This document shows positions 30,821 to 38,607 of a stretch of 38,607 bases of DNA, in pieces. This stretch comes from Rhodopirellula europaea 6C (GTDB lineage Bacteria; Planctomycetota; Planctomycetia; Pirellulales; Pirellulaceae). Under the pieces are notes generated by a model that saw only the letters and a program-made list of their open reading frames with translations, was not told where the DNA came from and did no database searches. Within the stretch, counting starts at the first letter, position 1. Every line of letters begins with the position of its first letter. The stretch covers positions 1 through 38,607 of the forward strand of contig NZ_ANMO01000023.1 of assembly GCF_000338295.1 (NCBI RefSeq), read 5' to 3'. The position numbers were made by a program, and so were the translations under genes.

Positions 30821-33013
30821 TCATTCCGCGAAACCGCGTTTGCGGAGCAGGGCTTCTGTGTCGACATCACGACCGCGAAAATTGCGGTAGGTTTCGACGG
30901 GATCGATTGTGTCGCCGACGCTGAGAATGTGATCGAATAGCTTCGCAGCGGTTTCCTCGTCGAAGAAGCTTCCCGCCTCGACGAACATCTCCGCTGCGTC
31001 TGCCGTGAGCGCGTCGCTCCACAGATAGCTGTAGTAGCCGGCCGAGTAAGCGTCGCTGCTGAACAGGTGACTGAAGTGAGGCAAGCGGTGACGCATTGGC
31101 AATTCGTCTGGCATGCCGATCTCCGCCAACGCCGACTTTTCAAACTCACTGACCTCAATGTCGCCGGCCTGCAGTTGATGCAGCTGCATGTCCAGGATCG
31201 CACAAGCCAAGTACTCGACGGTTTCAAACCCGCTGTTGAACTTCGACGAGGCTTCGATCTTGTCGAGCAATTCTTTGGGCATTGGCTCGCCGGTCTCGTA
31301 GTGCGTTGCGTAGCGAGTCAACACTTCGGGCGTCGACAACCAATGCTCCAACACCTGCGACGGGAATTCAACAAAGTCGCGAGCGACATTGGTGCCAGAC
31401 TGCGACGGGTAATGAACGCGACTGGACAGCCCATGCAGGGCGTGGCCGAATTCATGGAACAACGTGGTCGCGTCGTCCCAGGAAATCAAAACCGGCTTGC
31501 CGTCCGCAGCGGGAACAAAGTTGCTGTTGTTTGAAACGATCGGAGTCCGCACGGGTACGTCCGCGGAGGCGGGATCAAGATCCCATCCTGATTGACCTCG
31601 GTAATCCATCATCCACGCACCGCTGCGTTTGCCTTCACGAGCGAATGGGTCCAGGTAAAACAGTCCCACATGGCTTCCGTCGGACTTCTGCACCACTTCG
31701 TAAACGGTGACATCGGGATGGAAGATGGGCAGATTCCCGACAGGTTGAAACTGGAATCCGAACAGTTCATCCGCACACCACATCATCGCCTCGACCAAGC
31801 GATCGAGTTGCAGATAAGGACGCACTTCCGCCATGTCCAAGTCGTATTTTTCAGCCCGGACCTTTTCGGCGTAGTAGCGGTAGTCCCAAGGTTCGATTTT
31901 GATCTTCGGTTTGCCAGCGGCTTCCATTTCTGCGTCGGCGATGGCTTGCATGTCCGCCACTTCCGTCGCGACTCGCTGCACGGCGTGAGGCCAGACCTTC
32001 ATCATCAATTCCATCGCACGATCGGGCGTGCCCGCCATCGTGGATTCCATTCGCCAATGAGCGTGGGTGGGATAGCCGAGCAATTTCGCTCGGGCCGCGC
32101 GCAGATTCAAGATCTCGCGAATGATGCCTTTGTTGTCGTATTGATCGTTGTTGTCACTGCGGAAGTAATAGTTTCGCCAAACCTCTTCCCGAAGCTCGCG
32201 ATCATCCGCGTTTGTCAAAAACGGGTCCATCGACGAACGCGTATTGGTCACAGCCCACTTGGCCTTGCCACCTTTTTCTTCGGCCGCGACCGCCATTGCG
32301 TCCCGCGTCGATTGAGGCACCCCGGACAATCGCGACTCGTCATCAATCCAAGTGACGTGGCCTTTCTCTTCTTCGAGGACGTTCTGGTTGAAGTCGGTGA
32401 ACAACCGAGCCAATCGCGTGTTGATCTGCGACAGCTTGGATTTGTCTTCCGGACTCAACCGAGCCCCGCGGCGGACAAAGTTCTTGAACGTTTCATCGAG
32501 CAGACGTTTTGCGTCGTCATCCAGCGTTACTGTCTTCTTTTCAAAGACGTCATCGTGGACCGCTTCGATCCGAGCGAACAACTCCGCGTCCTGCGTCACT
32601 GAATCGGAATAGGCCGCCAACTTGGGCGTGATGCTGCGTTCCAAATCTGGGATTGGCCCAAGATTCAAGTTCCCCGCATGCACATCGAACAGCACCTCGA
32701 TTCGGTGCAAGGCTTCGCCAGCGGTTTCCATCGCGAGAACAGTGTTCTCGAACGTGGGCGGCGCCGACTGGTTGGCGATTTCGTCAATTTCCTTCTCCGC
32801 CTGCTCGATCGCGGCGTCAAAGGCAGCGCTGAATTCATCGACACGCACTTCGTTCCATGGCGGTACCCCACCATGAGGTCCCAACCAGGGTTTCAAAAGC
32901 GGCGAAGTGGAAAGGAGAGTCTGCGAGCTGTTCACGGAAGATTCTTGTGAATAGGAAGGTTGGACCAACGCGATCGCGGCAAGGAAGCTTGCCGGAACAA
33001 CACACCATCTCAT
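30821..33013 (-). CDS. M3-family oligopeptidase (oligopeptidase A / Dcp-like), exported
   Basis: A zinc metallopeptidase that degrades short peptides. From the ATG at 33013 the product has 730 residues. A signal peptide ([20 protein letters not shown], ending YSQE) indicates export. The catalytic motif HEFGH is at 520-524, followed by [20 protein letters not shown] and the third zinc ligand in [25 protein letters not shown] and [10 protein letters not shown] are M3 signatures. The start overlaps the cysNC stop by four bases (ATGA), so it is translationally coupled to cysNC; the frame opens further to 33061 but that would overlap cysNC. The link to sulfate activation is not obvious. The C-terminus reads [17 protein letters not shown]. 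Confidence 0.93.
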   Translation of the reverse strand: MRWCVVPASFLAAIALVQPSYSQESSVNSSQTLLSTSPLLKPWLGPHGGVPPWNEVRVDEFSAAFDAAIEQAEKEIDEIANQSAPPTFENTVLAMETAGEALHRIEVLFDVHAGNLNLGPIPDLERSITPKLAAYSDSVTQDAELFARIEAVHDDVFEKKTVTLDDDAKRLLDETFKNFVRRGARLSPEDKSKLSQINTRLARLFTDFNQNVLEEEKGHVTWIDDESRLSGVPQSTRDAMAVAAEEKGGKAKWAVTNTRSSMDPFLTNADDRELREEVWRNYYFRSDNNDQYDNKGIIREILNLRAARAKLLGYPTHAHWRMESTMAGTPDRAMELMMKVWPHAVQRVATEVADMQAIADAEMEAAGKPKIKIEPWDYRYYAEKVRAEKYDLDMAEVRPYLQLDRLVEAMMWCADELFGFQFQPVGNLPIFHPDVTVYEVVQKSDGSHVGLFYLDPFAREGKRSGAWMMDYRGQSGWDLDPASADVPVRTPIVSNNSNFVPAADGKPVLISWDDATTLFHEFGHALHGLSSRVHYPSQSGTNVARDFVEFPSQVLEHWLSTPEVLTRYATHYETGEPMPKELLDKIEASSKFNSGFETVEYLACAILDMQLHQLQAGDIEVSEFEKSALAEIGMPDELPMRHRLPHFSHLFSSDAYSAGYYSYLWSDALTADAAEMFVEAGSFFDEETAAKLFDHILSVGDTIDPVETYRNFRGRDVDTEALLRKRGFAE

Positions 33014-34953
33014 TTGATGAACCCTTTTGATTTCAGAAGTTCCACCACCGCATCCGCACATTCTGCGATGGAAGTGGTGGAGGCATCGACGGCCAAGTCT
33101 GGATTGGTCGGAACGTCGTACTTTGCAGTCACGCCAGGGAAGTTGGACAACTCGCCCGCGTCAGCTTTCGCGTACTGTCCCTTGGTGTCACGTTCGCGGC
33201 AAACTTCCAACGGAGTCGCCACGTGCACGACCAAGAACTGATCTTCACCGATGAGCTTGCCGACTTTTTGACGCACATCATCAGATGGTGCCACCAAAGA
33301 CGCCAAGCAGATCAGCCCAGCATCGTTCAGGGTATGAGCCAGGTGACCGCTGCGACGCAAATTCTCGCTGCGATCGTCCGCGCTGAAGCCCAAGTCTCGG
33401 CTCAATCCGCGACGTACGAATTCGCCATCCACCACAGCAACCGATCGTCCCGCGTCGAACAATTTGCGTTCGACAGCCCGAGCGATAGAAGTCTTGCCGC
33501 TGCCGGTCAGACCGGTCAACAACACGGTGGCGGGTTTCTGTCCGAATCGAGCGGCTCGTTCTTCCGATGTAACCGTTGAGAGTGCGTCCGACGAATCATC
33601 GGCGGAGACTTCATCGTCCCATACCGATTTGTGGCTTCCAGTCGTTCCACGATCTAGGATCATCCCAGCGGCGACGGTCGCATTGGTGATGCGGTCGACC
33701 AAGATGATCGCTCCCGTCGTTCGGTTGCGACGGTAGGGGTCGTGGTGAATTGGTGCGGACAACGACAACCGAACTCGTCCGATTTCGTTCAGTTCCAACG
33801 TAGGCGCCGGCATGCGGTGCAAATCGTTGACGTCAACTTTATAAGCCAACGTTTCGACGTTCCCGGGGACCGTTTGCGTGGTGTGTTTGACCAAGTAAGT
33901 CTTGCCCGGAACCATCGCTTCTTCGTTCATCCAAACCAACATCGCCTCGACGTCGGACTCGCTTCGCGGCAGGTTGCCACTTCGGACAATCATGTCACCG
34001 CGACTGGCGTCGATTTCATCTTCCAACGTCAGCGTGACCGCAAGCGGTGCGTAGGCTTCATCCAAGTTGCCGTCGTAGGTGACGATTTCTTTGACCTTGG
34101 ACTTCTGACGGCTTGGCAGAACCGTGATCTCTTCGCCTTTGCGAATGATTCCGGATGCAATCGTTCCGCAGAAACCGCGGAAGTTGAGGTTGGGACGATT
34201 GACCAACTGAACCGGCAACCGGAAGTCTTGCAGATTGCGGTCCGATCCGATGTAGACCGTTTCCAGGAAGTTCATCAGCGTGCTGCCGGTGTACCACGGC
34301 ATGTTCTCGCTGCGGTCGACCAAGTTGTCGCCGTTAAGCGCACTGATTGGAATGAAGTGCAGATCGGGCAAATCCAAACGTGTCGCGAAACTGCGATAGT
34401 CGTCGCAGATTTCGTTGAAGCGATCTTCGCTGTAGTCGACGCCGTCGATGTCCATTTTGTTGACTGCCACGACCACGTGGCGAATGCCCAACAAAGACAC
34501 GATGAACGAGTGACGACGGGTTTGCGTCAGCACGCCGTGACGGGCATCGATCAAGATGATCGCCAAGTCAGCGCTACTGGCACCGGTCGCCATGTTGCGA
34601 GTGTATTGTTCGTGACCAGGCGTGTCCGCGATGATGAACTTGCGTTTCGCGGTGCTGAAATAGCGGTACGCCACATCGATCGTGATGCCTTGTTCGCGTT
34701 CTTCTTTCAGCCCGTCCATGAACAACGATGGATCGAATCCACCAGCCACGCTGCCTTGCCGAACCGAGTCACTTTGGACCTTGGCCAGCTCGTCCTCGTA
34801 GACCAATTTGGAATCATAGAGCAGACGGCCAATCAACGTGCTCTTGCCATCATCCACGCTGCCGCAGGTGATGAAACGCAGCAATTGCTTTTGCTCATGC
34901 TGCTTCAAGTAAGCATCGATGTCGGTAGCGATCAGATCAGATTGATGAGACAT
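33010..34953 (-). CDS. cysNC: Bifunctional sulfate adenylyltransferase subunit 1 / adenylylsulfate kinase
   Basis: CysN uses GTP hydrolysis to drive ATP sulfurylase (with CysD); the fused CysC phosphorylates APS to PAPS. The 647-residue product has an EF-Tu-like GTPase with GSVDDGKST (31-39), [12 protein letters not shown] (110-121) and NKMD (165-168), followed by beta-barrel domains, and a C-terminal APS kinase with GLTGSGKTS (481-489), [18 protein letters not shown] and RSENLRR. The order cysD-cysNC on one strand is normal for an operon. The short spacer to cysD holds AGCTA-type repeats. The M3 peptidase gene overlaps its stop. Confidence 0.97.
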   Translation of the reverse strand: MSHQSDLIATDIDAYLKQHEQKQLLRFITCGSVDDGKSTLIGRLLYDSKLVYEDELAKVQSDSVRQGSVAGGFDPSLFMDGLKEEREQGITIDVAYRYFSTAKRKFIIADTPGHEQYTRNMATGASSADLAIILIDARHGVLTQTRRHSFIVSLLGIRHVVVAVNKMDIDGVDYSEDRFNEICDDYRSFATRLDLPDLHFIPISALNGDNLVDRSENMPWYTGSTLMNFLETVYIGSDRNLQDFRLPVQLVNRPNLNFRGFCGTIASGIIRKGEEITVLPSRQKSKVKEIVTYDGNLDEAYAPLAVTLTLEDEIDASRGDMIVRSGNLPRSESDVEAMLVWMNEEAMVPGKTYLVKHTTQTVPGNVETLAYKVDVNDLHRMPAPTLELNEIGRVRLSLSAPIHHDPYRRNRTTGAIILVDRITNATVAAGMILDRGTTGSHKSVWDDEVSADDSSDALSTVTSEERAARFGQKPATVLLTGLTGSGKTSIARAVERKLFDAGRSVAVVDGEFVRRGLSRDLGFSADDRSENLRRSGHLAHTLNDAGLICLASLVAPSDDVRQKVGKLIGEDQFLVVHVATPLEVCRERDTKGQYAKADAGELSNFPGVTAKYDVPTNPDLAVDASTTSIAECADAVVELLKSKGFIK

Positions 34954-34969
34954 AAGAGGACAGGTTTTT

Positions 34970-35000
34970 GCAGTTAGCCGTTAGCTTCTAGCAACAGCCG
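34970..35000 (-). repeat. AGCTA-type intergenic repeat, copy 5
   Basis: GCAGTTAGCCGTTAGCTTCT, then AGCAACAGCCGATCGG, lies upstream of cysNC. It shares the TTAGC/GCTTCTAGC core with the copy after nusG. Confidence 0.45.
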
Positions 35001-35015
35001 ATCGGAGGTACAGGT

Positions 35016-36026
35016 TTACGTTGAGAAGGAAGCGGATGCCGCTCGGAATGTTCCGCTACCGAAGAGCTTGCCGCTAGCAGCTAGTAGCCAGCAGCCGATC
35101 GCAAAGCGATCAGAAGTAGCCGCGTTCTTTTTCTTTTGCATGCCGACGCCGCCTTCATCTTGGTCAATGATTCGACCTTGGCGTTCGCTCGTTCGGGTCA
35201 GCAGCATCTCTTGGATGACTTCGGGCAATGTGGCCGCTTCACTTTCGACTGCTCCGGAAAGCGGATAGCAACCCAGAGTCCGGAAACGCACCATGCGGGT
35301 CTCTTCTTTTTCACCCGGAAGCAATGGCATGCGATCGTCATCTCGCATCAGCAACAATCCGTCGCGATTGACGACTTGGCGAGGTGCGGACAAGTACAAC
35401 GGGACGATCGGAATGTTTTCCATGTGGATGTACTGCCACACATCCAACTCGGTCCAGTTGCTCATCGGGAAGACGCGAATGGATTCACCCTTGTTGACTC
35501 GTCCGTTGAACAAGTTCCAGAGTTCTGGACGCTGGTTCTTTGGATCCCAACGATGTGACTTGTCACGGAAGCTGAAGACGCGTTCTTTAGCACGGCTCTT
35601 TTCTTCGTCACGGCGAGCTCCACCAAAGGCGGCGTCGAACTGGTATTTATCCAGAGCCGCTTTCAGAGCGTCCGTCTTCATCAACTCGGTGTGACGCTCG
35701 CTGTCTTCCCACGGGGGAATGTTGGCCTTCAGACCTTCTTCGTTGATGTGGACCAACACATCCAAACCCAACTTCCCACGAACATAATTTTCGCGGTGCT
35801 CGATCATTTCCTTGAACTTGTACGTCGTGTCGACGTGCAGCAGCGGAAATGGCAACTTGGCCGGGTGGAAGGCTTTCAAGGCTAGGTGAAGCAGCACCGC
35901 GGAGTCTTTGCCGATCGAGTAAAGCATCACCGGTTTTTGGAATTCCGAGACCACTTCTCGAAAAATGTGGATGCTCTCGGCCTCGAGCTGTTTCAGGTGA
36001 GTGAGGCTGTAATCGGACATAGACAT
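35016..36026 (-). CDS. cysD: Sulfate adenylyltransferase subunit 2, with altered C-terminus
   Basis: CysD transfers adenylyl to sulfate with CysN. The PP-loop is [23 protein letters not shown] follows, and the family run [20 protein letters not shown] is intact. The gene reads normally until near GVGMQKKK, where relatives end ERGYF. Here the frame continues [20 protein letters not shown] and on to a stop at 35016 (336 residues). A shift of one base within the A-rich run at 35128-35137 gives MQKKKERGYF and a stop at 35110-35112, giving the normal 305 residues. So one A has probably been lost, or a -1 slip is used, or the assembly has an indel. The extra tail is repeat-derived. Possible -10 TATACT lies 50 bases upstream of the start. 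Confidence 0.92.
   Translation of the reverse strand: MSMSDYSLTHLKQLEAESIHIFREVVSEFQKPVMLYSIGKDSAVLLHLALKAFHPAKLPFPLLHVDTTYKFKEMIEHRENYVRGKLGLDVLVHINEEGLKANIPPWEDSERHTELMKTDALKAALDKYQFDAAFGGARRDEEKSRAKERVFSFRDKSHRWDPKNQRPELWNLFNGRVNKGESIRVFPMSNWTELDVWQYIHMENIPIVPLYLSAPRQVVNRDGLLLMRDDDRMPLLPGEKEETRMVRFRTLGCYPLSGAVESEAATLPEVIQEMLLTRTSERQGRIIDQDEGGVGMQKKKNAATSDRFAIGCWLLAASGKLFGSGTFRAASASFST
35060..35100 (-). repeat. AGCTA-type intergenic repeat, copy 6
   Basis: GAGCTTGCCGCTAGCAGCTA, then GTAGCCAGCAGCCGATCGC, lies just downstream of the canonical cysD end. It is translated as the abnormal CysD tail in the shifted frame. Confidence 0.5.
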
Positions 36027-36075
36027 TCGAAATTAGGTGAAAACGATTCGGGTTCGCCACGTCATTGAGCGCAGC

Positions 36076-36081
36076 AGTATA
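36076..36081 (-). promoter_or_regulatory. Possible -10 element of the cys operon
   Basis: On the minus strand TATACT lies 50 bases upstream of the cysD start. The -35 region 17 bases further up (CTGGAT) is a poor match, so the call is tentative. Confidence 0.3.
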
Positions 36082-36125
36082 AACGGGGTGCAGAATCGAT
36101 CCAGTCGGAACTCGATTCAGCGAAC

Positions 36126-36821
36126 TCAGCCCTTGTTTTTCTTCGTCAGCTCCAAGATCACGCCACGACTGGCGTCGGCGGCCTCGGGCGAGTCAGCCTC
36201 TTCGGCCTCCGCCAATTCGGGGGCGACACTCCCCAACGGGTAGGTCGCGACAACGCGGAGTTCGAGACCTTTGAGCAATCCGTGATGACGGGCTTCCCCC
36301 CGTTCATCGACCCACTTGGGACCTTTGATCAGCAACAATCGATCAAACTGACTCCAGTGAGGCTCAACCCAGCGGCAGAACTTGAGAAGGCTGCCAACGG
36401 CACGGCTGACGATCGTGGTGAAGCGAAAATCTTCCAGCAAATCTTCCCCGCGAGCCGCATAGACCGGCACCGGCAGATTCAGTTCGGTCACCAACTCGTC
36501 CAACACCTTGGCTCGTTTGCCGACCGATTCTGCCAAAGCGACGTCGATATCGGGCCGCAACATCGCCAGTGGAATGCCGGGCACGCCATTTCCGCTGCCC
36601 ATATCCAGGACTTCTTCGCCGGGCTGGATCAACTGAGCCAATTGCAAGCAATCGCGTAGATCACGTGTGACGAACAAATCCCACGTCGTGTGCCGGGTCA
36701 GGTTGATCTGCTCGTTGTACCGCCACAGCGACTGCGCGTATTGCTGCAGCGACATGCCCAAAGGCTCATCGAGCTCGAGTCCGAATTGTTCCAAGGCCGT
36801 TTTGAATTCTGCGTCAATCAT
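36126..36821 (-). CDS. rsmG: 16S rRNA (guanine527-N7)-methyltransferase
   Basis: RsmG (GidB) methylates G527 of 16S rRNA. The 231-residue product has NLTRHTTWDLFVTRDLRDCL (40-59), the cofactor loop EEVLDMGSGNGVPGIPLAML (69-88) and VALAESVGKRAKVLDEL, then FTTIVSRAVG; all match the family. The C-terminal 30 residues, EAEEADSPEAADAS and a basic end, extend beyond the core. Stand-alone gene, upstream of cysD on the same strand; the 99-base spacer carries the possible cys promoter. Confidence 0.96.
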   Translation of the reverse strand: MIDAEFKTALEQFGLELDEPLGMSLQQYAQSLWRYNEQINLTRHTTWDLFVTRDLRDCLQLAQLIQPGEEVLDMGSGNGVPGIPLAMLRPDIDVALAESVGKRAKVLDELVTELNLPVPVYAARGEDLLEDFRFTTIVSRAVGSLLKFCRWVEPHWSQFDRLLLIKGPKWVDERGEARHHGLLKGLELRVVATYPLGSVAPELAEAEEADSPEAADASRGVILELTKKNKG

Positions 36822-37017
36822 GCCCGCAGGTCATACCAGGGGCGATCGAAGCTGGGTAGCGGAACAGTGGCCCAGAAACGCCGAAAGGCGACAAAAACGG
36901 CCACGCAACGGACATCGAGAGCCAAAAATCGGCCGCTGGTGCTGGCGAAAGCAAGTCGCGGGAATCCCACGACTCATTCTTTCACCTGGAAGAACGATCC
37001 GATCCACTCAGGCCAAA

Positions 37018-38298
37018 TCACTCAGGAAGACTGAAATTGATCGGTGGAGTCGATTCTTTCGATTCCGTGGCAGGAGCGGTCCCCTCGGCTTTCGCGTCCG
37101 CCTTGGGCGATTCCGCTGGTGCAGCCGCACTCGGGTCTTGGTAGCTCACCGCTGAGTTGCTGCCAGGAACAACAGGTTGCTGTCCGTTGGGCTGCATCGC
37201 ACCAGGAATTGCGTAGCTCGGTGGAGCCGCGTAGCTCGGTGGTGTCTGATTGGCGAGGTGAGCCGGTGCCGAAGCAACCGTGGCCACAGGGCCGGCCGCT
37301 GCACCAATATTTTTGCCAGGAGTCGCTGTGGATGCGATGTTGGCCGCCGGAGTAGTTCCCAATCCTGGGTTCAGCTGAGCCAGCATCTCACGCGAACGGT
37401 CGATGGCACGTTTGGTGGCCGGGTCACCTGCCGCAGCGGCTTCATGCGTGACAGCCTGCTGCAGGTGAATCTGAGCGTCTGCGTTCTGGCCTTTCTTGTA
37501 GTGCAAGAACGCCATGTTGAAGTGAGCCACCGCGGGCTTGTTGTTGGCCGCCAACACCTTGAAAGCCTGTTCGCTTTGCCCCGACTCGAAATGCACGCTG
37601 GCCAAGTTGTTGGCGTAACGCGAAGTTCCGGGAGCCAGTTCCAACGCACGGGCCAAGGTTTGCACGGCCATCGGGTGCTGCCCCAATTTGCCCAACGTCA
37701 GCCCCAAGTCGTTGTACAGAGCTGCGTCGTTTGGATTCTGCGCAATTGCTTTTTGGAAGAATTCAGCCGCCTTGGAATGGTTGCCTTCGCGGAAGTGAAG
37801 GCGAGCCACGCTGGTCAACGCGGATGCATGATTTGGCGCATCTTCCAGTGCCTTGGAATAGCTTTCCATGGCCTTGGTCAAGTTGCCCGTTGATTCCCAA
37901 AGTTGTCCATTGGCAACCAAGACGTCTGGTTCCAATTGACCGGGTTCGTTTTCCAATGAGAGCGGATCGCTGTTAACGTCCGATGATTCGCGTTTGAACC
38001 AACCAGCGACCGTGCCGGTGGTCTTGCCCCAAGCGTTCTTGGTCGCGGTGCCGACGCCACCGGCAGCTTTGCCCACCGAATCACCCGCCGAAGCGATGAA
38101 GCTGGGGCCTTCGTTGGGTTCGCTAACCGTTGCCGTGCTTTTGCTTGCGAACGGATTCATTGATGCCAAGGACATCGAACGAGTTGCGCAACCGGTTGAA
38201 GTCAACGTGAGGCAACCACCCACAACCAACGAGAAAACGAGTTCACGCTTGGCTGGGCGAGTCTTGCGAGTTGCGTTTGGCTGACGTGTGGCGTCCAT
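37018..38298 (-). CDS. TPR-repeat outer-envelope lipoprotein
   Basis: A 426-residue protein. The N-terminus is basic with a hydrophobic segment (about 20-33) and LTLTSTGC, a tolerable lipobox, so it is probably a lipoprotein. Residues 110-290 contain about four to five tetratricopeptide repeats (for example PDVLVANGQLWESTGNLTKA, HASALTSVARLHFREGNHSK and AALYNDLGLTLGKLGQHPMA), a protein-interaction solenoid. The C-terminal 130 residues are Ala/Pro/Gln-rich with NGQQPVVPGSN and PPSYAAPPSYAIP repeats. No enzyme motif is seen. Likely a scaffold or assembly factor of the envelope; this is inference. Confidence 0.85.
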   Translation of the reverse strand: MDATRQPNATRKTRPAKRELVFSLVVGGCLTLTSTGCATRSMSLASMNPFASKSTATVSEPNEGPSFIASAGDSVGKAAGGVGTATKNAWGKTTGTVAGWFKRESSDVNSDPLSLENEPGQLEPDVLVANGQLWESTGNLTKAMESYSKALEDAPNHASALTSVARLHFREGNHSKAAEFFQKAIAQNPNDAALYNDLGLTLGKLGQHPMAVQTLARALELAPGTSRYANNLASVHFESGQSEQAFKVLAANNKPAVAHFNMAFLHYKKGQNADAQIHLQQAVTHEAAAAGDPATKRAIDRSREMLAQLNPGLGTTPAANIASTATPGKNIGAAAGPVATVASAPAHLANQTPPSYAAPPSYAIPGAMQPNGQQPVVPGSNSAVSYQDPSAAAPAESPKADAKAEGTAPATESKESTPPINFSLPE

Positions 38299-38607
38299 GT
38301 TTCACACTTCGATGAGGAGCATTCGTGACCGGCCATTGCAACCGGCTCCGCCCGTTTCAAACGTGTGTAAAACGGGCGTTTCGATGGATAATCCAATCAC
38401 AGCAGATCATTCCATTGGCTTTGATCGACCATTCACTTGACCAACTTCAACGACTTTAGCGTCCACAACGATTTTTCTGAAAATACTTCTTCAGACACAT
38501 GTGAGCGTGGTGACGCAAGCGCGGCTTTGCGACCGACTCAATTCAACGTCGCGAATTGTGAAGCTACTGCGGCATTCTTATCGGCCAGAACTCGTCATCG
38601 ATTCGAT
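38299..38607. other. Upstream region of the TPR lipoprotein gene
   Basis: No gene is seen in these 309 bases. A stem of eight pairs (GCCCGTTT at 38350-38357 and AAACGGGC at 38370-38377) lies about 50 bases upstream of the start. A promoter for the TPR gene is expected here, but none could be assigned with confidence. Confidence 0.5.

Noticed and set aside
30430-30924. Arg-rich frame of 164 codons on the + strand upstream of the island
   Set aside because: Runs through repeats and into the 3' end of the M3 peptidase gene; low-complexity composition.
33742-34977. Open frame of 411 codons antisense to cysNC
   Set aside because: Shadow of a highly conserved gene; no motif.
35128-35137. Classical A-AAA-AAG slippery heptamer in cysD
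   Set aside because: In the reading frame the base before AAA-AAG is G, so the two-tRNA slip is imperfect; a mutation or read error is at least as likely.

Overview
The window looks like chromosome of a marine planctomycete of the Rhodopirellula / Pirellulaceae type. The evidence is the gene content: an ECF sigma factor of the Rhodopirellula/Verrucomicrobium type next to a FecR protein, a Pirellula-type heme-binding dehydrogenase with CxxCH, a Ser/Thr kinase paired with an ECF sigma factor, an N-terminal NPYESP motif, many secreted proteins, a sulfatase, weak or absent Shine-Dalgarno sequences at several genes, and many small palindromic repeats. The species call is inference.

Region 1 (1-5058, + strand) is a translation block: the 3' end of a membrane protein gene, then tRNA-Thr(TGT), Tyr(GTA), Gly(TCC), Thr(GGT), tuf, tRNA-Trp(CCA), secE, nusG and rplK, closed by a hairpin terminator. 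The order of the first four tRNAs and tuf matches the thrU-tyrU-glyT-thrT-tufB unit of Escherichia coli. The usual rplA-rplJ-rplL-rpoBC continuation is absent.

Region 2 (5050-13673) holds single genes: exported MsrB, an orphan ABC ATPase, an RsmD-like methyltransferase, an exported alpha/beta hydrolase, and a set of secreted proteins (two sharing a C-terminal beta domain and flanking a trypsin-like protease, a Tyr/His-rich mini-protein and a likely lipoprotein).

Region 3 (13713-16796) is a divergent pair: a polytopic Ser/Thr kinase with a DFN motif, and an ECF sigma factor.

Region 4 (about 16.8-30.8 kb, all genes on the minus strand) is an accessory island dense in palindromic repeats. Read in the direction of transcription it is ECF sigma factor, FecR-like anti-sigma factor, two near-identical GH-like proteins with Tat signals, two more GH-like secreted proteins, a formylglycine sulfatase, a small PD-(D/E)xK-like GxxExxY gene between two matching palindromes, a heme-binding PVC-type dehydrogenase and a small membrane protein. 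I read it as a self-regulated locus for degrading a sulfated polysaccharide, without SusC/SusD. Its GH-like proteins do not show the usual clan GH-A glutamates.

Region 5 (30.8-38.3 kb, minus strand) is cysD-cysNC-M3 oligopeptidase (sulfate activation), rsmG and a TPR lipoprotein. The 3' end of cysD carries an apparent one-base deletion in an A-rich run that replaces the family's usual C-terminus.

The most notable items are the GxxExxY gene with its symmetric palindromes, the GH-like cluster with altered catalytic positions, a palindromic repeat inserted in frame inside the FecR gene, and the cysD frame slip.
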